Source: Bacillota bacterium
Lineage (GTDB): Bacteria > Bacillota > Dethiobacteria > DTU022 > UBA8154
DNA length: 34,913 nt
Assembly (NCBI GenBank): GCA_012798755.1
Contig: JAAZMP010000181.1
Location: 1 to 34,913, forward strand
Reading direction: 5' to 3'
Position 1 is the first letter of the stretch; each line of letters begins with the position of its first letter. The notes under the pieces are model-generated. The model was given only the letters and a program-made list of their open reading frames with translations, searched no databases and was not told the DNA's origin. Of the stretch, positions 8,985 through 18,959 are shown piece after piece. Made by a program: the position numbers and the translations under genes.

Positions 8985-9305
8985 TAGGAACCAAGGAAGG
9001 GGAGAGTAGGGGCGGGAAAAGCCTTAGTGAGCCGGGGACAGTGCAAACCCGGTGCCGGAACTGTCTTGAAGCGCACCCCGGAGGTGGAAACCGAAGCCGG
9101 AAAAAGATTTACACTTGCAAGCTTGCAGTACAATTTCACTGCCAGTCTTGGTAGGTGTTCTACCCGGTGTGTAGGTTGTTCCGGCTAAAAACCGTTAACA
9201 TGATCTGCTCAAATTTCTGCAGCAACCTTGAGGAGGGCCCCCCAGTGGGCCAAAAAAGGTGGTACCGCGAGAATGCCTCTCGTCCTTTTAGGAGGAGAGG
9301 CTCTT
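8985..9305 (+). ncRNA. T-box leader, apparent CGC (Arg) specifier, upstream of argCJBDF
   Basis: GGGGAGAGTA and AGTGAGCCGGGGACAGTGCAAACCCGGT stem I elements; specifier context GAAG-CGC-ACCCCGGAG (CGC at 9072-9074); T-box motif AAAGGTGGTACCGCG (~9255-9269); terminator GCCTCTC...GAGAGGC followed by TCTTTTATTTT. Confidence 0.9.
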
Positions 9306-9326
9306 TTATTTTAAGGAGGTTTTCTG

Positions 9327-10364
9327 ATGCGTGTTGGAATTATCGGTGTTACAGGCTATACGGGAAGCGAGCTTTTAAGATTATTGTTTCTGCACAAAAA
9401 TGTGGAGATTACCTATGTCACTTCCTATTCTTTTGCGGGAAAAACCTTAGCGGAGATCCACCCTCATTACCTGGACATTATTGAACCGGTTTTGCACTCT
9501 TTTTCCGTGGAGGAGGCTGCAGAAAAAACGGATCTGGTCTTTTCAGCCCTGCCTCACGGTAAATCCATGGAAGTCGTTCCGCAGCTATGTGCAGCCGGCT
9601 TAAAAGTAATAGATTTAAGTGCGGATTTTCGCCTGTTGGATGCTGCTTTATACCCGCAGTGGTATAAAAGAGAGCATAGCGCTCCCCAATATTTGGAGAA
9701 AGCTGTCTATGGTTTGCCGGAACTTTACAAGGAGAAGATAAAAAAAGCTTCCCTTGTTGCAAACCCGGGCTGCTATCCGACCGCGGTTATCCTTGCCTTG
9801 GCACCGTTGGCTGCCCGCAAAATTGTGGATTGGGATACGCTAATAGCAGATGCCAAATCGGGAACATCCGGGGCCGGCAGGACTCCTTCGCAGGCTCTTC
9901 ATTATGCGGAGTGTACAGAAAACTTTCGTGCCTACCGGGTTGCGGAGCACCAGCATACCCCGGAGATGGAACAGGAATTAGGCAGGTTGGCCGGTCAAAA
10001 AATAAGTTTTACTTTTGTGCCGCACCTTCTTCCCATGATCAGGGGTATTTTAAGTACAATTTACACGGGTTTGAATGTTGAGACAACTGAAGAAGAAATT
10101 CGGAATGTTTACCGGGAATTCTATAGGAATGAAAGCTTTGTCAGGATCTTGCCTTCACCTTTTCTGCCGGAAACAAGGAACGTGTATGCCAGCAACTATT
10201 GCGATCTCTCTGTAAAATGGGATCCTCGTAAAAACAGGCTGATAATTATTTCTGCCATTGATAATCTGGTTAAAGGTGCTGCCGGGCAGGCCGTGCAAAA
10301 TATGAATCTCATGTTGGGTTTTAAAGAAGAAGAAGGGCTGAAGGCTATTCCCCTAAGGCCTTGA
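9327..10364 (+). CDS. argC: N-acetyl-gamma-glutamyl-phosphate reductase
   Basis: MRVGIIGVTGYTGSELLRLL, SADFRL, NPGCYPTAVILALAPL, SGTSGAGR; AGGAGG upstream. Confidence 0.96.
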   Translation: MRVGIIGVTGYTGSELLRLLFLHKNVEITYVTSYSFAGKTLAEIHPHYLDIIEPVLHSFSVEEAAEKTDLVFSALPHGKSMEVVPQLCAAGLKVIDLSADFRLLDAALYPQWYKREHSAPQYLEKAVYGLPELYKEKIKKASLVANPGCYPTAVILALAPLAARKIVDWDTLIADAKSGTSGAGRTPSQALHYAECTENFRAYRVAEHQHTPEMEQELGRLAGQKISFTFVPHLLPMIRGILSTIYTGLNVETTEEEIRNVYREFYRNESFVRILPSPFLPETRNVYASNYCDLSVKWDPRKNRLIIISAIDNLVKGAAGQAVQNMNLMLGFKEEEGLKAIPLRP

Positions 10365-10465
10365 TGCTGTCCACTGTATCGAGGGGGGCATTCTAGGCTT
10401 TAGTAGCCGTTGTTAATTTTGTAATCACAAGCAGTTTTTAAAATGGATGAAGAGGAAAACAAGAA

Positions 10466-11692
10466 ATGAACACAATTAATAAAATTGATATTAAAACAAT
10501 GGAAGAAGGTATTACTGCCGTACCCGGAATAAAGGCTGCCGGTGTGCACTGCGGTTTGAAAAAAAACGGAAATGAGGATCTGGCCTTGATTTTCAGCAAA
10601 AAACCGGCCGCAGCCGCAGGGGTATTCACTACGAATAAATTTAAGGCTCCGCCCCTGGTGGTGACTGAGCAGCATATTGGCAATCCTATCCATGCTATCG
10701 TTATTAACAGCGGTGTGGCCAATGCCTGCACAGGAGACCGGGGGGCAGAGGATGCACAAAGTATGGCTAAATTTACGGCAGAAAAGCTGGGGGTTGATAA
10801 AAAAGAAGTTCTGGTGGCCTCTACCGGCGTGATCGGGCGTTTTCTACCCATGGAAAAAATTTTTTCCGGTGTTGAAAAAGCAGTGGGCGAACTTTCCCCG
10901 GAAGGTGGGGAAAAGGCGGCCCGAGCTATTATGACTACTGATACTGTCCTTAAGGAATGCGCCTGCCGGGTCAATGATAAAAAAAATAATATTTCATTTA
11001 CCGTTGCCGGGATGGCCAAAGGCTCTGGTATGATCTGCCCGGATATGGCTACGATGCTTGCTTTTATGGCAACAGATGTAAAAATCGAAAGAACGCTTTT
11101 GCAAAAAGCACTGACCAAAGCTGTAGCGCGCTCCTTTAACCTGATCACGATAGATGGAGATACCTCCACCAATGATATGGTTGTCCTTTTTGCCAATGGA
11201 GTTGCCGATGTGGAGATTACAGAAGAAGGCCCTTTGTGGGAGATTTTTAACCGGGCCTTGCTGCAAGTATGCCGGGATTTGGCTTATAAAATTGTTGCTG
11301 ACGGTGAAGGAGCGACCAAAGTAATAAAGCTCACGGTCAAGGGCGTTTCTGATTATCATACGGGACGGAAGCTGGCTCTGGCTATACTAAATTCTGCACT
11401 GGTAAAAACGGCTTTTTTCGGTGAGGATGCCAACTGGGGGCGTATCATTACGGCAATGGGCTATACGGATACAAAGTTTTATCCGGAACGGGTGGATGTA
11501 TTCCTGGGCAGTGTGCAGGTAACGGCTTCCGGAAAGGGCTTACCTTTTGACGAGTTCCAGGCCAAGAAAATTTTAAGGCAAAAGGAAATCCCCGTTCTTG
11601 TTGATCTACACATGGGCCCGGAAGAAGTTACAGCCTTAGGGTGCGATCTTAGCTACGATTATGTAAAAATAAACAGTGCCTACAGGACTTAA
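10466..11692 (+). CDS. argJ: Bifunctional ornithine acetyltransferase / N-acetylglutamate synthase
   Basis: VINSGVANACTGDRG, STGVIGRFLPMEKI, AKGSGMICPDMATMLAFMATD (ATML cleavage motif), EDANWGRIITAMG. Confidence 0.96.
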   Translation: MNTINKIDIKTMEEGITAVPGIKAAGVHCGLKKNGNEDLALIFSKKPAAAAGVFTTNKFKAPPLVVTEQHIGNPIHAIVINSGVANACTGDRGAEDAQSMAKFTAEKLGVDKKEVLVASTGVIGRFLPMEKIFSGVEKAVGELSPEGGEKAARAIMTTDTVLKECACRVNDKKNNISFTVAGMAKGSGMICPDMATMLAFMATDVKIERTLLQKALTKAVARSFNLITIDGDTSTNDMVVLFANGVADVEITEEGPLWEIFNRALLQVCRDLAYKIVADGEGATKVIKLTVKGVSDYHTGRKLALAILNSALVKTAFFGEDANWGRIITAMGYTDTKFYPERVDVFLGSVQVTASGKGLPFDEFQAKKILRQKEIPVLVDLHMGPEEVTALGCDLSYDYVKINSAYRT

Positions 11693-11768
11693 AGTATGAA
11701 TTTGCAGTGGTATAGAATAGAGAAGTAAACAAGAAGTTATAGAAAGGTTGATGCATGTGGGAGAAGTT

Positions 11769-12653
11769 ATGGAGACGCTTATTGCCAAGGCCGGAGTTTT
11801 AATAGAATCACTGCCCTACATCCGAAAATTTTCAGGCAAGACCTTTGTGATCAAATACGGCGGGCAGGCCATGGTTAGCGAAGAACTCAAAAATTCTGTA
11901 GCCCAGGACATAGTTTTATTAAAATTCATCGGCATCAACCCCATTGTCGTACACGGTGGGGGCAAAGAAATAACATCACTCATGAAAAAAACGGGAAAAA
12001 AGGCCCGTTTTATAAATGGCCTGCGGATAACCGACAAAGAAACCATGGAAATGGTAGAAATGGTGTTGGTAGGAAAAGTAAACAAACAGGTTGTGGCCTT
12101 ACTTAACCGTCACGGGGGAAAAGCGGTAGGGCTAAGTGGTAAAGACAGCAATCTTCTGCTCTGTAGGAAAAGATCCCCCTTACAAACGGTCATAGATGGT
12201 AAAGAACAGCAGGTAGATCTGGGTTATGTCGGTTCCGTAACGAAAGTGAACCCCGAGGTAATACATACTCTCAGTCGAAACGGGTACATACCGGTGATCT
12301 CTTCTGTCGGTGTCAGCCCGGAAGGGGAAGGGCTTAATGTAAATGCTGATCATGTGGCCGGGGAACTTTCCGCAGCTTTAAAAGCTGAAAAATTAATTAT
12401 CCTAACCGATGTGGAAGGCATTTATTCTGATCCGGAAAATGAAGGCACGCTTATTTCTTCTCTTCGTCGTCAGGAGGTTCGGGAGATGGTTATTTCCGGG
12501 GAAATATCCGAGGGGATGATTCCCAAGGTGGAAGCCTGTGTACGTGCCCTGAACAACGATGTATCCCGGACGCACATTATTGATGGCCGCATCAGCCATT
12601 CTATGCTTTTGGAGATCTTCACGGATAAGGGTATTGGAACGATGGTGAAATAG
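11769..12653 (+). CDS. argB: Acetylglutamate kinase
   Basis: FVIKYGGQAM, PIVVHGGGKEI, GLSGKDSNLL, NVNADHVAGELSAAL, LTDVEGIY. Start taken as ATG 11769 behind GGGAGAAG; ORF track starts at 11748. Confidence 0.95.
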   Translation: METLIAKAGVLIESLPYIRKFSGKTFVIKYGGQAMVSEELKNSVAQDIVLLKFIGINPIVVHGGGKEITSLMKKTGKKARFINGLRITDKETMEMVEMVLVGKVNKQVVALLNRHGGKAVGLSGKDSNLLLCRKRSPLQTVIDGKEQQVDLGYVGSVTKVNPEVIHTLSRNGYIPVISSVGVSPEGEGLNVNADHVAGELSAALKAEKLIILTDVEGIYSDPENEGTLISSLRRQEVREMVISGEISEGMIPKVEACVRALNNDVSRTHIIDGRISHSMLLEIFTDKGIGTMVK

Positions 12654-12777
12654 GGAGATGGTGCAGCATTTTGCTGTGGAAAAGTAGCTGGGCTCAGCTT
12701 GGGAAATTCTATGGCCCAAGCCGGGCTTACGAAGGAATTTCCATCATTATCAGTATGAAAGATAGGGTGGTGAAAAG

Positions 12778-13980
12778 ATGTTGAAGGAAGAAGATAGGAA
12801 ATTTATAATTAATACTTACAATCGGCGGGCAGATCTTACTTTGTTTATTACCAAAGGAAAAGGAACGCTGGTTTGGGATGAAAACGGAAAAGAATATTTG
12901 GATTTTGTTGGTGGCCTGGCCGTTAACGCTTTAGGCCATGCTTCTTCGCCTGTCATTGATGCTGCGCTGAAACAAATGAAAAAAATTATACATGCTTCCA
13001 ACTTGTACTACAGCGAACCGCAGATCAAACTGGCCCGACAACTCGTCGAAAATTCGGCGGCAGATAGGGTTTTCTTTTGCAACAGTGGTGCCGAAGCCAA
13101 TGAAGCAGCCATAAAACTATCCCGTAAATTCGGCAAGTTGCAACATGATGCCGATAAATTCGAAATTATTACCGCTTTAAATTCTTTCCATGGGCGCACT
13201 TTGGCTACGGTTACGGCAACGGGGCAGGAAAAATATCAGAAAGGTTTTGAACCCCTCGTGCCGGGTTTTCGTTATGCCCGTTTCAATGATTTGGATTCTT
13301 TTAAAGCCCAGCTTAGTGATGCAACTTGTGCCATCATGGTGGAACCTGTTCAGGGAGAAGGGGGCGTTTATGTTGCCACGCAGGACTTTTTAACTGGGCT
13401 TCGCCGTCTTTGCGATGAAAATGACATCCTTCTTATTTTTGATGAGGTGCAGTGTGGTATGGGACGCACTGGCAAACTCTTCGCCTATGAACACTATGGA
13501 ATACAACCCGATATTTTTACCCTGGCCAAAGCGCTCGGCGGGGGGTTGCCAATTGGTGCGATGCTTTGTAACGAAAAAGCGGCCTCCGGATTTTCCCCCG
13601 GGGATCACGCTTCCACTTTTGGCGGCAATCCCGTAGTATGTGCCGTGGCCCAGGCAGTGATGCATGAAATTTTACAGGAGGGCTTTTTGGGCGATGTTAT
13701 CGCCAAAGGAGCTTTTTTCCAGGAGGAGCTTCATCTTTTAAAAAAGAGGTTCCCCAAAATTATTTCAGAGATTCGAGGCAAAGGCCTGATAGTGGCAATG
13801 GAACTAAAAGAAAAAGGCCCGGCGATCCAGAGTTTTTGCCAGGAAAACGGTTTGTTGATCAACTGCATTGGAGAAGGGATTTTACGTTTTCTCCCTCCGC
13901 TAAATGTCAGTCGTGAGGAGATAGTGGCAGCAGTGGACATTTTGCAAAGTGCACTTCAGGAGGTGTTTGACGGTGAATAG
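12778..13980 (+). CDS. argD: Acetylornithine aminotransferase
   Basis: FVGGLAVNALGH, FCNSGAEANEAAIKLSR, FHGRTLATVTATGQ, LIFDEVQCGMGRTGKLFAYEHY, TLAKALGGGLPIGAML. Confidence 0.95.
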   Translation: MLKEEDRKFIINTYNRRADLTLFITKGKGTLVWDENGKEYLDFVGGLAVNALGHASSPVIDAALKQMKKIIHASNLYYSEPQIKLARQLVENSAADRVFFCNSGAEANEAAIKLSRKFGKLQHDADKFEIITALNSFHGRTLATVTATGQEKYQKGFEPLVPGFRYARFNDLDSFKAQLSDATCAIMVEPVQGEGGVYVATQDFLTGLRRLCDENDILLIFDEVQCGMGRTGKLFAYEHYGIQPDIFTLAKALGGGLPIGAMLCNEKAASGFSPGDHASTFGGNPVVCAVAQAVMHEILQEGFLGDVIAKGAFFQEELHLLKKRFPKIISEIRGKGLIVAMELKEKGPAIQSFCQENGLLINCIGEGILRFLPPLNVSREEIVAAVDILQSALQEVFDGE

Positions 13981-14914
13981 CCTGCAGGGCCGACATTTTT
14001 TATCACTGCATGATTTTACTGCAATAGAGATTGAAAGCCTGCTAAACCTTGCCGCTGAACTGAAGCAGCAGCAAAAAAAGGGAAAACCACATCCTTTACT
14101 GTCCGGCAAAACACTAGGTATGATTTTTCAGAAGCCCTCGACGCGGACCAGGGTCTCTTTTGAGGTAGGCATGTGGCAGCTGGGGGGCCATGCTCTTTTT
14201 TTAAACAGCCAGGATTTGCAGATGGGTCGAGGTGAACCTATAAAAGATACCGCAGCCGTGCTTTCGCGTTACGTGGATGCAATCATGATACGTACCTTTG
14301 AACATAGTGAGGTAGTAGAATTGGCAACACATGCTTCTGTTCCCATCATAAATGGTCTGACTGATCTGTTGCACCCCTGCCAAATTTTAGCGGATCTGCT
14401 TACCATCAGGGAAAAACTGGGGAAATTAGCCGGCTTGAAACTAGCCTACACCGGTGATGGCAACAACGTGGCTCATTCGCTACTTTTAGGATGCAGTAAA
14501 ATGGGCCTGGATATTGCCATAGCAGCCCCCCGGCAGCATTGGCCGTTTCCGGATATAGTGGCCAAAGCCAGGGAGAATGCTGCCAAAAACAATTCAGCCG
14601 TACAAATTACAGTGGATCCCCTGGAAGCTGTAAAAAAAGCTAATGTGATCTATACCGATGTCTGGGCCAGCATGGGGCAGGAAGCAGAAAAAAAAGAAAG
14701 AAAAAACACCTTTGTCCCTTATCAGATTAATAACGATCTGGTAGGGGCTGCCGTGACCGGGGCTTTGGTGATGCATTGTTTGCCTGCTTACAGAGGTGAC
14801 GAGATTACGGCAGAAGTTTTAGAAGGGAAGCAATCCGTAGTCTTGGATCAGGCCGAAAACCGGCTTCACGCCCAAAAATCCTTACTGGTCCAGCTGATGG
14901 GACAGGCGAAGTGA
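13973..14914 (+). CDS. argF: Ornithine carbamoyltransferase
   Basis: FQKPSTRTRVSFEVG (STRT), HPCQILADLLTI, GDGNNVAHSLL, VMHCLPAYRGDEI. GTG start 13973 overlaps argD stop, RBS AGGAGGTG. Confidence 0.95.
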   Translation: MNSLQGRHFLSLHDFTAIEIESLLNLAAELKQQQKKGKPHPLLSGKTLGMIFQKPSTRTRVSFEVGMWQLGGHALFLNSQDLQMGRGEPIKDTAAVLSRYVDAIMIRTFEHSEVVELATHASVPIINGLTDLLHPCQILADLLTIREKLGKLAGLKLAYTGDGNNVAHSLLLGCSKMGLDIAIAAPRQHWPFPDIVAKARENAAKNNSAVQITVDPLEAVKKANVIYTDVWASMGQEAEKKERKNTFVPYQINNDLVGAAVTGALVMHCLPAYRGDEITAEVLEGKQSVVLDQAENRLHAQKSLLVQLMGQAK

Positions 14915-15220
14915 AGCGCGGCAGCCAGCCTGCCTAAAACGGGAATGATTGCACAATCTTTTTTGGAAAAAAAGGATATTCAAAATACGATTTCGCTGCC
15001 CCAAAGTCCCCACTCCTTTCCTTTTGGATCCATTACAAATAGGTGGCTGCTTGCAAACATTTTAAGGTTTTTTAAAGGCTTTTATAGCGACAAAAAAGGA
15101 AAAACATTCCCCCAAGGCGAATTAGTTAACTAGGCGATAAGTGTTTTTAGAAATTACGACAAATTGCGACCAAATTTGGCATTTATCTCAGAATATTTTT
15201 GCTACTTGGGGTGAGGCAGC

Positions 15221-17017
15221 TTGGCTGGCACGAGAACCGGAAGAAGACAAAATGGGCAAGTGGGAATTACCGATGGCGAAATTATTGTGACCAATCCTCG
15301 GGCTGGCGGCCGTTATGCTATACTATATCCACCGGAAGATAATATTGCAATTCTTGTAAACGGGGAAGAAATTGAAGAGCGTACGGAGGTAAAAGAAGAG
15401 GATATTATTGATGTAATTCCTTTAAAACTTCTGGATGAAGCCAGGATGAGGCTTAAAATTTCGGCAAACGGCCTCCGCGCCGAAATAGCGGTACATCCTC
15501 GTATAACCAGTCACTTTTATTTAAAAGATACCCAGCCGCGTACAAGCATTAAGCCGCAGGTAGGTAAAAAAGAATATCAGGAGAGCGTTTTGACCATGGC
15601 AGATGCACTGGCAGAACTCAAAAAAAGCAGCATTGTTTATGGAATAGATGAAGCGGCGCTAAAAGAAGCTGTTGAGACCGCCGACGGTCAATTTAAAACC
15701 ATTGCCCGGGGAAAAAAAGTGCAAGAAGGCAAGGATGGCTATATAGAATTTTTAGTCAACCCCGAAACAGAGGCGATAGTTTATGGCGAAGAAGAACAGA
15801 AAGTGGATTACAGGGAAAGATTTCGTTTTCCGGAGGTGAAAAAAGGAGACGTTATCGCCCTGGTTCATCCTGCCCAGGAAGGCGTTCCCGGGTACAAAGT
15901 TACCGGGGAGGCTATTCAACCCAAACCCGTGAAAAATGCTGCAATTAGATGCATCGAGGGTGTTGATCCTGGCGAAAACGAAAGCGAAATAATTGTCCTA
16001 AAAAACGGACGCTTAGTGGTTAGCGGTAATCGGTTGAAAGTAGTAAACCTGTTGATCCATGATGGAGATGTGGATCTAGAAAGTGGCAATATCCGTTTTA
16101 ACGGAGACGTGCATATTTATGGAAATATTCAGGAAGGAATGATGGTAGAAGCCGAAGGTGATCTTTTTGTGGAAGGAAATGGCTATGGGGCAACTGTTAA
16201 AGCCGGGGGGAGCCTGCAGTTTTCAAAGAATATTATAAAATGCCGGGTTGAGGGCGGGCTGTTTTTTGCTCTTCTAAAAAAAATCCTGCCGATCATGGAA
16301 AAACTGATCGAACAACTGGACGGGATTGTAACCAACGCTCAAGCGATAGTAAAAGCTATATCACAGCGCGGTCAGGAGGCAGATAAAAATACTTTGGCAA
16401 TGATCACCAGATCCGTAATGGAAAAAAACCCCTTGAATCTACAAGAAAGCATAACAAAATTGGAACGATTATTTTCCAAATATGAAGCACCGAAATTAAG
16501 TATTTTGCAAGAGACCCTACTTTTATTAAAAGAAATACGTTTTTCGGCAACATCTCCCAAAGAACTTTCTATAATAAAGGAAAAAATTACCGTCGAATTA
16601 CAAAAATTAAAAGAACAACGCCAAGATATTCCTGTATTTAGCGCCTCTTACATTCAAAATAGCGATATAGATTTCGGTGGAAAAATAGTCGTGACCGGCC
16701 CGGGGAGCTATCTTTCCAATTTTAAAGCCGGCGAAGAGGTGAATATCCACGGTGTATTTCGTGGCGGTTCAATTGAAGCTTCCGGGAATGTAAAAGTCAA
16801 AGAATTTGTTGTTTTTACCTCCGCTGCCGAATCGCTTGCCAGAAAATCGGCAATAAGGATAAAGGTCCCCTCCGCATCTACCATTACTTTTTCTAAAGTT
16901 CATGTGGATACTACCGTCCAGGTGGGAAAATTCGTATATAAATTTGACAAAGAACAGGAAAGAGTTAAGGTAAGCTATGACAATAAGGATGGCATATTGC
17001 GGGTAACGGGTTTTTAA
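15221..17017 (+). CDS. DUF342/FapA family protein (copy 1)
   Basis: YGIDEAALKEAV...GKDGYIEFLV, KGDVIALVHPAQEGVPGYKVTGE, DVDLESGNIRFNGDVHIYGNIQEGMMVEAEGDLFVEG beta-helix-like repeats, coiled segment, C-terminal SDIDFGGKIVVTGPGSYLSNFKAGEEVNIHG. Putative TTG start. Confidence 0.85.
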   Translation: MAGTRTGRRQNGQVGITDGEIIVTNPRAGGRYAILYPPEDNIAILVNGEEIEERTEVKEEDIIDVIPLKLLDEARMRLKISANGLRAEIAVHPRITSHFYLKDTQPRTSIKPQVGKKEYQESVLTMADALAELKKSSIVYGIDEAALKEAVETADGQFKTIARGKKVQEGKDGYIEFLVNPETEAIVYGEEEQKVDYRERFRFPEVKKGDVIALVHPAQEGVPGYKVTGEAIQPKPVKNAAIRCIEGVDPGENESEIIVLKNGRLVVSGNRLKVVNLLIHDGDVDLESGNIRFNGDVHIYGNIQEGMMVEAEGDLFVEGNGYGATVKAGGSLQFSKNIIKCRVEGGLFFALLKKILPIMEKLIEQLDGIVTNAQAIVKAISQRGQEADKNTLAMITRSVMEKNPLNLQESITKLERLFSKYEAPKLSILQETLLLLKEIRFSATSPKELSIIKEKITVELQKLKEQRQDIPVFSASYIQNSDIDFGGKIVVTGPGSYLSNFKAGEEVNIHGVFRGGSIEASGNVKVKEFVVFTSAAESLARKSAIRIKVPSASTITFSKVHVDTTVQVGKFVYKFDKEQERVKVSYDNKDGILRVTGF

Positions 17018-17065
17018 TGTATACTACAGCATGGTTTGCAATATTTCGGTCAAGAGGTTCAAAAT

Positions 17066-17094
17066 TTGACACTATTGAAAATAATTGATACAAT
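17066..17094 (+). promoter_or_regulatory. Probable sigma-A promoter for the second DUF342 gene
   Basis: TTGACA (17066-17071), 17 nt spacer, TACAAT (17089-17094). Confidence 0.65.
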
Positions 17095-17137
17095 TGTGGC
17101 AATATTTATAGTAATATGTCAGCGTTGTTAAGAGTTT

Positions 17138-18952
17138 ATGGTGTTTTATAACAACTTTAGAAGGAGGAGGGGTTTGGTGGTAAAAAAAGAAAACGGTTTT
17201 ATTGAAATTAAAAATGGTCTCGTAAAGGTGTACGATCCCATGGAAAATGGACTTCCGGTAATCATCGAACCCGATCCACTGGCTGAAATCAAGGTAAATG
17301 ATAAACTATTGGAAACAAAGCAGGCCGTTGCCTCAGCTGACAAAATAGAAATTACCCCACTGGAAGAAGAAGTCAAGGGCACTGTCACAATAAAACTTTC
17401 GGATGATGCCTTGCAGGCGATTGCGGTAATCACACCGCGTATAACCATCAAAAGGCGTATTGCGGATAGCTTAAAAGTGCAGGAGCTGGTTTTGGCATAT
17501 GAGGAGGAAAAAACCGAATCTCTTGATATTACAGTCGAAGATGTTGAAGCTGCTCTAAAAGAAAAAGGGGTTACTTTTGGAATAGATAATTTGGAAATTG
17601 AAAAAGCTGTGAGGGCAGCCGACGGGCAACCCTATGTGATAGCCCAAGGGGAGAAACCGGTCGAAGGGCGTGACGGCTATGTAGAACTTTTTTTCGATCA
17701 AGGTATAAAAATCTCATCCTATGATGAAGAAAGTATGGAAAAAGTCGACTTTAAAGAAAAGATTGTCATTCCTTCTGTTGACGAAGGTGATCTGTTGGCT
17801 GTTGTACATCCTCCCGTTCCAGGCACCCCCGGCTATTCTGTAACGGGAAAAGTTTTGGAACCGCAGCCGGTTTATGAACCATCTATAAATTGCAAAGAAG
17901 GTTGTATACTTAAAGATAACCAGGTTCTGGCTACGGAACCGGGAAGGCCTTTGGCCGAGGGCAAACATCACGATACATTAAGAGTGCTGCAGGTTTACAC
18001 CCATAGGGGGGATGTGGATCTTAAAAGCGGCAATCTCCGTTTTGGTGGCGAATTAGAGATCATTGGGAACATCATGGAGGGCATGACTGTTCAGAACCAG
18101 GGCAACTTGCAAGTTATGGGCCATACGGCAGGGGCCCAAATAATAGTCGGTGGAAGCGCCGTATTTCAGAACAACCTGGTTAATTCCAAAGTAACCGCCG
18201 GAGCCGTGAAGGGTTTTTATCAGAAAATAATTCCCCATATTTCCGAAATGGTAAAAGCTCTTAATTCTTTGAGGGAGGGTTTAGGCCAGCTGCAAGAAAC
18301 CTTATCCAACCGGGGAAGGGAGGTTAGTGACAGGCAGGTGGGCAGTCTGGTAAAGCTTTTGGTAGATCGCAGGTTTGAAACGCTGCCCAAATTGGCAGAA
18401 AATATGCTGGCAATTCTTAAAGAATCCCGGTTTTCACCACCTTCTTTTTTTGATAATGCAATTAAAGAAGTAGGTGTTATTTTTAAAGATTTTACACGCA
18501 TCCAAAATCGGGATCATTTTGAACAAATTGTTGATGATATCCAAAATGCCGCGGCTTATGCCGAACATGCCCAAGAGATGCAAGTTGATATCATAGCAAA
18601 CTATACGCAAAACTCTGATTTGGAATGCAGCGGAAACATTACGGTTAAAGGAACGGGCAGTTATAATACTGTTTTTAATGCCGGCGGGAACGTGCATATA
18701 GAAGGTATATTCCGCGGCGGAGAAATTAAGGCCCAAGGCGATGTTTTTATTGGAGAGGCTGGTTCTCCGGGTTTAGTGCTCAAGCAGGGAAATATCATTC
18801 TGGCTACGGATTCAACAGCAAGATTCCGCAAGGTTTATGAAAATGCCAGGGTATTTTTTGGTAAACGTGGTTTCAAATTTACCGAAACAAGAACCATGGT
18901 TAAGGTTTTATACGCTATTGAGGAAGATGTAATCAAAATCTTAAATATTTGA
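17138..18952 (+). CDS. DUF342/FapA family protein (copy 2)
   Basis: Same architecture as the upstream ORF: FGIDNLEIEKAVRAADGQPYVIAQGEKPVEGRDGYVELFF, HPPVPGTPGYSVTGK, GDVDLKSGNLRFGGELEIIGNIMEGMTVQNQGNLQVMG. True start may be the GTG at about 17177 behind AGGAGGAGG. Confidence 0.85.
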   Translation: MVFYNNFRRRRGLVVKKENGFIEIKNGLVKVYDPMENGLPVIIEPDPLAEIKVNDKLLETKQAVASADKIEITPLEEEVKGTVTIKLSDDALQAIAVITPRITIKRRIADSLKVQELVLAYEEEKTESLDITVEDVEAALKEKGVTFGIDNLEIEKAVRAADGQPYVIAQGEKPVEGRDGYVELFFDQGIKISSYDEESMEKVDFKEKIVIPSVDEGDLLAVVHPPVPGTPGYSVTGKVLEPQPVYEPSINCKEGCILKDNQVLATEPGRPLAEGKHHDTLRVLQVYTHRGDVDLKSGNLRFGGELEIIGNIMEGMTVQNQGNLQVMGHTAGAQIIVGGSAVFQNNLVNSKVTAGAVKGFYQKIIPHISEMVKALNSLREGLGQLQETLSNRGREVSDRQVGSLVKLLVDRRFETLPKLAENMLAILKESRFSPPSFFDNAIKEVGVIFKDFTRIQNRDHFEQIVDDIQNAAAYAEHAQEMQVDIIANYTQNSDLECSGNITVKGTGSYNTVFNAGGNVHIEGIFRGGEIKAQGDVFIGEAGSPGLVLKQGNIILATDSTARFRKVYENARVFFGKRGFKFTETRTMVKVLYAIEEDVIKILNI

Positions 18953-18959
18953 TTGGGGG

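Noticed and set aside
8957-9484. Two short ORFs (65 and 109 aa) upstream of argC
   Set aside because: They overlap the T-box leader and the argC start; no coding motifs.
10438-11196. 252-aa minus-strand ORF antisense to argJ
   Set aside because: Fully inside a clear argJ coding sequence; low-complexity Ser/Ala/Ile-rich translation with no family motifs.
12654-12777. Imperfect palindrome (AGCTTGGG...CCCAAGC) in the argB-argD gap
   Set aside because: Short stem and no T-tract; may be just an intra-operon spacer.
14945-15133. 62-aa ORF between argF and the first DUF342 gene
   Set aside because: No good ribosome-binding site and no recognisable motif; could be chance.
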